Source of the DNA: Cheilinus undulatus
Lineage: Eukaryota; Chordata; Actinopteri; Labriformes; Labridae
Direction: 5' to 3'
NCBI RefSeq assembly: GCF_018320785.1
Contig: NC_054875.1
Span: 30,819,157-30,883,156, forward strand
Length of the DNA: 64,000 nt
Of the stretch, positions 58,283-64,000 are shown piece by piece (positions within the stretch are counted from its first letter, which is position 1; every line of letters begins with the position of its first letter). A model generated the notes under the pieces. It was not told the origin of the DNA. It saw nothing but the letters and a program-made list of their open reading frames with translations, and searched no databases. The position numbers were made by a program, and so were the translations under genes.

Positions 58283-58362
58283 TTAAACCCGGCCAGTGTT
58301 CAAACCATCTGCAGTCTTCTGCTGGTATTCCCGTTCAGACTGTTTTCTTCTGTAGACATCAT
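58283..58362 (-). CDS. Orphan terminal-exon candidate, minus strand
   Basis: On the minus strand a good acceptor (CTCTTTTCTCTTTCCAG) ends at 58363, followed by an open frame reading DVYRRKQSEREYQQKTAD and LNTGRV before TAA at 58285-58283. The composition is charged and coding-like, in the manner of a cytoplasmic tail, but I do not recognise the protein and found no upstream exon with a matching donor between here and kctd6. It could be chance. Confidence 0.3.
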
Positions 58363-58489
58363 CTGGAAAGAGAAAAAGAGAATAAAGACCCAGTGAGAAA
58401 ACATGTGATACAGGCAACATTGCTAAAAGTAAAGATGTGGATCACACAGGGGTTAATAATGACATTTTCATGATTGCTTTCTGAAATCT

Positions 58490-60060
58490 TCTCCACCAGA
58501 AAGGGATATCAATGCAAAAAAAAGGCAATTTCCATTTTTTTCACTGCCACATGTCAAAGTATCTCCTGAAAAATTCCCATCAGATTGTTTTTTTGCAAAT
58601 CTGGATGAAGCGAAGGGAGTTTTTGGATTGGGAATAAGAGTAGAAATAGAAGAATGCTCTCTGCTAAGGAAAGTATTTTTCCATATCCCTAAATGACCTC
58701 AGATTAGCGAGAAGAAATATGCAGGGCAGCCCCCCCAATTTGACACACATTTTAAGACCTCACAGCTCTCCAGAAATGGCACATTTTTGAGAACATTTGA
58801 AACAGAGATTTTAGAGGAGTGAGAGTTAAAAAAAAAACAAGGAGGTTCTTCAGATAATTTGATCCAGAAGCATCGCCAATCTGGACACGGTTACACACAT
58901 AGCAATTCAATATCATATAGTGACGTGACAAAAGGGGCTTAAATTGCTTAAGAGTAATACTGACTTAGTACATATTGATAGGTAATTCTCTTCTAAATCT
59001 TTCCAAATAGTTTTCCTAGAAACAAATACAACCGATGTCATTACAGAGAAGTAAGCTGCAGAGTACACAGTCAAATAAGTAGAAGACAGAAAACATTTGG
59101 TTTAAAGATATTTGCTGAAGTGTTTTAACTTTCTAAAGAGTCAAATATTTCTAATTTCAGCTTTTCAGCTGTGTAGAATTACCACAACTCCCTCTCTTAC
59201 AACACTTTAGATAGATCATCTCTGCATGTTTTACTGTTAGCAAAAGAAGCCGATTGGTGTTTTCATTGTGCCCTTTTTCTAAGAAAATTGAAAAAATAAG
59301 GTATATTTAGTCATCTAACAACATGGTTAGATGTAGTATGATTTGGGGAGAATATGGTTAAATTATCAAGATGCAGTTTGTTGTCTTTTTCTTGCTGTAA
59401 TGTCTGCATTATAATTCACTGACAATTCAAATGTTGCACTCTTGTTTGAGGTAATACCCTTAATGTAGTTTATGAGATACCTACTGTTAATCACTGAAAT
59501 TATGATTAGAGAGTACTTGGTGAAAAATTGGATAGTTGTGCCTTCATTAGACTGTCACATCTTATTGTTGGAAAATGGCTGGTTATCATCCTTTATAATT
59601 TTTCTTAAAACTATGGATCACAAGGGAGAGAAAGGATGCAATATAAGACAGCTTCACAGGCATGTTAGGTAGAAAAACGAAGATGTCTGTGACACAAGTT
59701 TGTATAAAAGAAAGTTTTGAATTAGGCTTACTGCATTGCCAGTGATTTTGAGACGTAAGAGTCATGACATAAGTCTCTTTTGTATGAAATACATATCAAG
59801 AACATAGATTTTTGATGATATGGCGAAAGTTTGCTGGTGGTAAACACACTGTCAAATGGAAAAAAAAGTTGCAATCTATCAGCTGCATTTAAACTTAGAT
59901 AAGGCAGCTAACCAGGCTGACATAATATAGCAAGTTTCAGTTTAAACATCCCATTTAAAGGAAAAAGACAACTCTAACACTGCATTTTATAACAGACTTA
60001 ATGGCTGCCAGTAATTGCGTACCTGCCAACACTCCCTTTTTTTACAAGTCTCTCTCATAT
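58490..60060. other. Intergenic stretch, nothing recognised
   Basis: AT-rich with small open frames lacking any family resemblance. No repeats could be named. Confidence 0.4.
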
Positions 60061-60084
60061 TTTTAGGCCATCTCCCACCCACCT

Positions 60085-60180
60085 CCCATTAGGGCTGGAC
60101 AATTAATCGAAATTCAGATTAAATCACAATATGGCCTGCAGCAATTTTCAAATTTCAGAAGGTCTCACAATTTTTATCTA
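60085..60180. repeat. hAT-type MITE end fragment
   Basis: TTAGGGCTGGACAATTAATC, GAAATTCAGATTAAATCACA and ATATGGCCTG are the well-worn left end of a teleost hAT MITE. A matching right end was not found. Sequence from 60240 to 60900 is richer in C and CpG (for example CGACGGTAGCTGCACGC, ATACGTCACATCCGGGTGAG) with no recognised gene. Confidence 0.5.
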
Positions 60181-61189
60181 AGCTCAAATGTGTGTCAAAA
60201 TACCAGTTTGTTATACCCGTGCTATCACTCACCCCCAACCCCTCAACAGGGGTTTGAGTTTAGCCCCTACGTCCCCAAGCCTCACAAACGCCCCTGCTCC
60301 AAACCTCCTATGTTTAAAACCTAAACGCTGGCAGGCATGACAACTTCCTCACTAAAGCTAAAGGGCTAACACGCTAATCGCAATCTTTAAGCTAACGTTG
60401 GCATCTAATACCAATTAAAAAGACTTTACTGATTAAGACAACCTCAATTTGTCATGTATACTCACAAAAAGTCTCCCTTCCTATCCTAACGTTGATCATG
60501 ATCCATTCCATGACACCTCCAATGCAAAAAAAGATTGGGAGGAACCTGTACATCCCAAGACTTTTTTTACCCGGGACAAGGCTCAATACATATCTGAGGT
60601 TTTTACTTCTATAAAACATCGTGAATATGCTTCACTGACGGATAAGAACTCGTGGAACTACTGCCAACGCGGTACCAAATGTAGTCAAAGCCTGCGCCTT
60701 TACATGTCCTTTACAGACGTTACGAGAGCAAAGAACGTGAGAGAGAGCGCTTTTTTTTAGTGACCCAGCATAGACAATAGGAACGGATTCTTCCGCCAAC
60801 CGCGACCAGCAGAGAGAAACGACGGTAGCTGCACGCTGGGTAGTAAAAGGAACGCACCCAGGAAGATACGTCACATCCGGGTGAGTCAATGCAGTATCTC
60901 CCTACAGTCCAGTGCGGTACACGTTAAAAACACCACTTTATATTGAAGGTGTTTGAGACTGGTGGTTTCATATAATCTTGTGAGTGATTTTAATAAATTA
61001 AGAACAACTATACAAATGGTATTAATATATCAGCTGTCCGTTTTTTAAAAGTAGGTCATATGTCCAATTTTAAGGCAAAAAAAAACAACAGGTTGAAAAT
61101 AATTACGAAAAGTGGCCAGTCATAATTCAGATAGTAAGATGTGAGTGTTGTCTGCAGGACCGCTCAAAGAATTGAAAAGACTCCTGAAA

Positions 61190-61360
61190 AACCCAGAGAA
61201 TGGGCTCTCCCCAGTTGTGATTTATTCATTTTTTTCAGTGCCTGTGTGTTGGATCAGTAGCTGTGGTGCTAGCATCCTGGTTAACAGTTTCCCCATTTTG
61301 GAGCTGAAAAGTGTGTCAAGCTCCATTTCCTCCATTGTGCCCCATTTTTTACCACACCGA
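61190..61360 (+). repeat. Interspersed repeat shared with 21030-21185
   Basis: CCCAGTTGTGATTTATTCAT, GTGTGTTGGATCAG, GTGCTAGCATCCTGGTTAAC and TTTTGGAGCTGAAAAGTGTG parallel the copy near 21.1 kb in the same order and orientation. Class unknown. Confidence 0.55.
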
Positions 61361-61514
61361 ATATTATTTTTGCTCCTTGAAGACGGGGGGAGACAAGGCT
61401 CAATACATAGGCACAGGCAGCAGAATTTCGGCAGAAGGGGGTTACTTGAAAGACCTTGCCCAAGGGCACTTTGATGTCTTAATCTGCCCTGCTAATATCA
61501 TTTTATCTGTAAGC

Positions 61515-61670
61515 CATAATCATCAAAATTTCAAGAAATAAAGGCTTGAAATATTTTACTCTATTAATGAGTCTATATCATATATATGGGTTTCACTTTC
61601 TGAAATGAGTGACAAAGATTTTGCACTTTTTCATGATATTCTAATTTTTTGAGATGTACGTGTAAATAGA
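61515..61670 (+). repeat. AAGGCTTGAAAT-type interspersed repeat, copy 3
   Basis: TTTCAAGAAATAAAGGCTTG, AAATATTTTACTCTATTAAT, GGGTTTCACTTTCTGAAATG and TATTCTAATTTTTTGAGATG form the most complete copy of the repeat seen at 35030 and 35560. Confidence 0.55.
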
Positions 61671-62713
61671 GTGGCAAATATAAGGCCAGCATGTCTAAAA
61701 AGGGATATGAATGTCATAAATCAAGGATTTTGTGAGTTAGTGGGTTTTAGAGTGTTAAAAAATTGGTTAGGGCTGTAGTGTGAGTAAAAAACAAAGGTAA
61801 GCTGAAGCAAAATTAATGAGTGACAAATACACAAATGGGTTTATTTTGGCTGGAGTGATCAAACACATCACTGTTGATATGAGCATTATGACAATACTGC
61901 AAAGCACACACAGCATACACACACACATATATATATAGACTGGACACTCAGACACATGCAACAACTTGGGTCTTAAGAAATAGTAGCATAATTAGGAGAT
62001 AATAGAGAGCTAAGACTACGACTAATTTGAGGATCTACTGTAAACTCACCAGAAAGAAACTGGGCAAAAGATAATCATAATTTACTATTATTAAAAAAGG
62101 AACACTCCTGACTACTCAGGATCCAAAAGAGATCTTTGTTCAGGTCCTCTCCTGTCTAGAAAATGACAGGGGCAGCTACTGAATGGGGTCCAAGCTTTCC
62201 TTCTTTTCCCTCAAATATTTAAAATTACATAGTTAATTTCTAAGTTTAGGTTTGGCAATATACAACAGGTAGGCACAAAGTCTCAAATCATGGCCACCTT
62301 TTTACAATCACTTTTTACTGACTTCAGAATTAACAGATGCAAGTGTTAGATCCACATCAAATCATAATCATATCTGTAAAAACAGGTCTAGAATTATTTA
62401 GTTCCCAAAATAAAAGCATTCCACATTACTGGGCCTTTCTGTTTCATAAGGAATGTTATTTTTTTGGTCAACCTCATCAAAAATGTAGAAGTGTTACATT
62501 AAGATGAATAAATAAATAATTCAAAAATGTAGTGTCTTTGTGCTTTCTGTCTGGACTAATCTTGAGTTCTAGACATTGTACCACTTTGATTACAGAAAGG
62601 ACAAAAATCTTGTTTATGATTCATTACAGAAATATAGGTCAATTTGTTCATCTTTAATCATGATTTGTGTAATATGAGGACAAATCAAACATCCACAACT
62701 ACTCTGCAGTCAC
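61671..62713. other. Region downstream of kctd6, probably part of its 3' UTR
   Basis: AT-rich, with a short (CA/TA) tract at about 61917-61938. A minus-strand AATAAA (plus TTTATT at about 61840) could end the kctd6 transcript about 870 bases after its stop. No other gene is visible. Confidence 0.35.
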
Positions 62714-63926
62714 TCAGTCCTCCACTTTGTGAGCTGGTCTGCAGAAAGTCCAGTGATGCTCCACTGTGTTCTCATTTGCACGCTCACTCATGTGATGCAC
62801 ACGCGTGTTACGGATGGTGAAGCCTTGTTTCATGATATAGTCCATGAGGTGAACCCTTAGGGACACCTCTTGATGATAGTCACATGGTCCAAAAGTGAAC
62901 GACACCTGACAGTCTCTGGTGTCCATCATGTGTTTGTTCCACTTGGTGAAGTTGTTGGAAATCCCTTCAAGAAGGCCGTGAACCTTTGTAGTTATGGTTA
63001 GCTGTGTGATGATAACAGCAACGGGGTTGGAGTATTTTGACAGTTTTCGTGTGCTGGAGAGCTCAACAACCTGCTCAAATATGTCAGGAGGGTACAGGGG
63101 TTTGGGATCATTAAGGCACTGGATCAGAGGTTCAATCTGGTAGAAATCGGCCTCTTTCCTTAGGAGGTCTGTCTCTGTGAAGTCTACGGGGAGAGTGAGC
63201 TCAGACGTCCGCAGGAAGTTCAGAATATATCGGAAAAGAGTTCCATCGCGGTCTATAAAATAATTCCCCTGGGAGTCACGGGTTGTGGGGAAATCTCCTC
63301 TGAACATAGCACCCAGCATGGAGTCTGGGTAACGCTGAAGGGTGGATAAGCTGGTAGTGTAGAGGTGGCCTCCCACGTTCAAAGTAACAGGAGTAGTCAT
63401 CTAGGGCAAAACGAAGCAGAGAAAATAAGAACTTTTTTCAGTTAGAATAAGTCAGCATATGCATCCTGCAATTAGAACTGATTTTTGAAGTGGATATACT
63501 TTCTTAAATAAAACATCCAAAGCAAGGCCCTACAGTAAATCCTGCAGTTAGACGAACTATTCAAGGAATATTTGTATTAGAGTAATACTATCTCTTTATA
63601 TTTTAGTTTACCATACCAACCAGGGTAGAGTAGAAAACAGAAATATATTGTAAGGCACATGTTAAAGATTCAAAAGAGCCCCTGATCAAAACTTCAATAT
63701 TTCAAAAAGTCTAAAATCTAACACTGTTTAACCAAAGAGATTTCTAGCATGACATTAATGGAGGTGGTATTTAACTACCATGGGACTGCTGCATAAGAGT
63801 TACAAGATAGTGGCAACAACCTTAAAAAAAGATGATTTAGTATCAGAAAGAAACATTCTGACATAGCTATTTAAAGTCTGACATCTATCCATCTCTTACC
63901 CTATGGCCCCAGTCTCCATTATCCAT
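62714..63926 (-). CDS. kctd6: KCTD6, BTB-domain adaptor for cullin-3 ubiquitin ligase
   Basis: Substrate adaptor of CUL3 E3 ligases; the mammalian protein acts on HDAC1 (Hedgehog signalling) and on small ankyrin-1. Two coding exons: 63926-63900 (MDNGDWGHR, phase 0) and 63400-62714. The total is 237 residues, identical in length to human KCTD6. The BTB/T1 domain is at about residues 11-112 (TLNVGGHLYTTS, YPDSMLGAMF, YFIDRDGTLFRYILNFLR). The conserved C-terminal domain includes KYSNPVAVIITQLT, DTRDCQVSFTFGPCDYHQEV and VHHMSERANENTVEH. The human start is MDNGDWGYM, which confirms the short first exon; a start at 63400 alone would drop 9 conserved residues. The donor is AGG|GTAAGAG and the acceptor GCCCTAG. 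Its promoter may lie beyond the right edge. Teleosts may have two copies (a/b). Confidence 0.95.
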
Positions 63927-64000
63927 TTGTAGAATAATATCCTCTTGGTCAGAACCAAAATAGAGAGGGAACAGCTACAGTTTGGGATTACTTGAATTTC

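Noticed and set aside
60449-60889. Possible small gene or CpG promoter on either strand
   Set aside because: The two overlapping frames have no recognisable domain. The CpG content is local and could be part of an old repeat next to the hAT fragment.

Overview
This window is from a teleost fish, probably a percomorph. The evidence is vertebrate exon-intron genes with canonical GT-AG borders, short introns, teleost-type non-LTR and Tc1-like elements, tRNA-derived SINEs, and many short non-autonomous DNA transposons (MITEs). I assembled six genes exon by exon. Five have a CDS complete in the window or nearly so; one enters from the left edge.

Layout: (1) 977-10589 (+), 3' part of the neuronal K-Cl cotransporter KCC2 (slc12a5), followed to about 15 kb by a likely 3' UTR mixed with repeats. 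(2) 15-19 kb, a repeat-rich gap with a Tc1-type MITE and two adjoining LINE remnants. (3) 19350-20774 (+), an intronless Rh glycoprotein (Rhcg-like ammonia channel). (4) 21-24 kb, a degenerate tandem array and interspersed repeats. (5) 25427-30581 (+), rbm39, with a good candidate for its autoregulatory poison exon in the first coding intron. (6) 32513-45249 (-), a poly(A)-binding protein that fits pabpc1l, convergent with rbm39. It has a 5' noncoding exon and an intron just after the stop; its introns hold a SINE, hAT and Harbinger MITEs and nested insertions. (7) 47.4-48.2 kb, an L2-like LINE remnant. (8) 49945-51355 (-), ywhab (14-3-3 beta), with a noncoding first exon near 52.5 kb. (9) 54.45-55.76 kb, a decayed Tc1-like transposon. 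(10) 56148-57824 (+), osteoglycin (ogn). (11) 58-62.7 kb, mostly unrecognised, with one orphan minus-strand exon candidate. (12) 62714-63926 (-), kctd6.

slc12a5, rbm39, pabpc1l and ywhab all have human orthologues on chromosome 20q, with PABPC1L and YWHAB adjacent there, so the left 52 kb is a conserved linkage block. The human orthologues of ogn and kctd6 lie on other chromosomes (9q and 3p), so a lineage-specific join lies somewhere between 52 and 56 kb. The genes do not form a single pathway: they cover ion and ammonia transport, splicing, maternal mRNA translation, phosphoprotein signalling, extracellular matrix and ubiquitin-ligase adaptors.

I found no bacterial-type system, CRISPR array, retroviral or other capsid/envelope-bearing element, or toxin gene. 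The less ordinary content is the intronless Rh gene, the candidate poison exon, the 15-bp exon in slc12a5, the pabpc1l 3' UTR intron, and a small unclassified repeat family whose copies carry 11-12 bp flanking duplications and in one case end in a snap-back hairpin.
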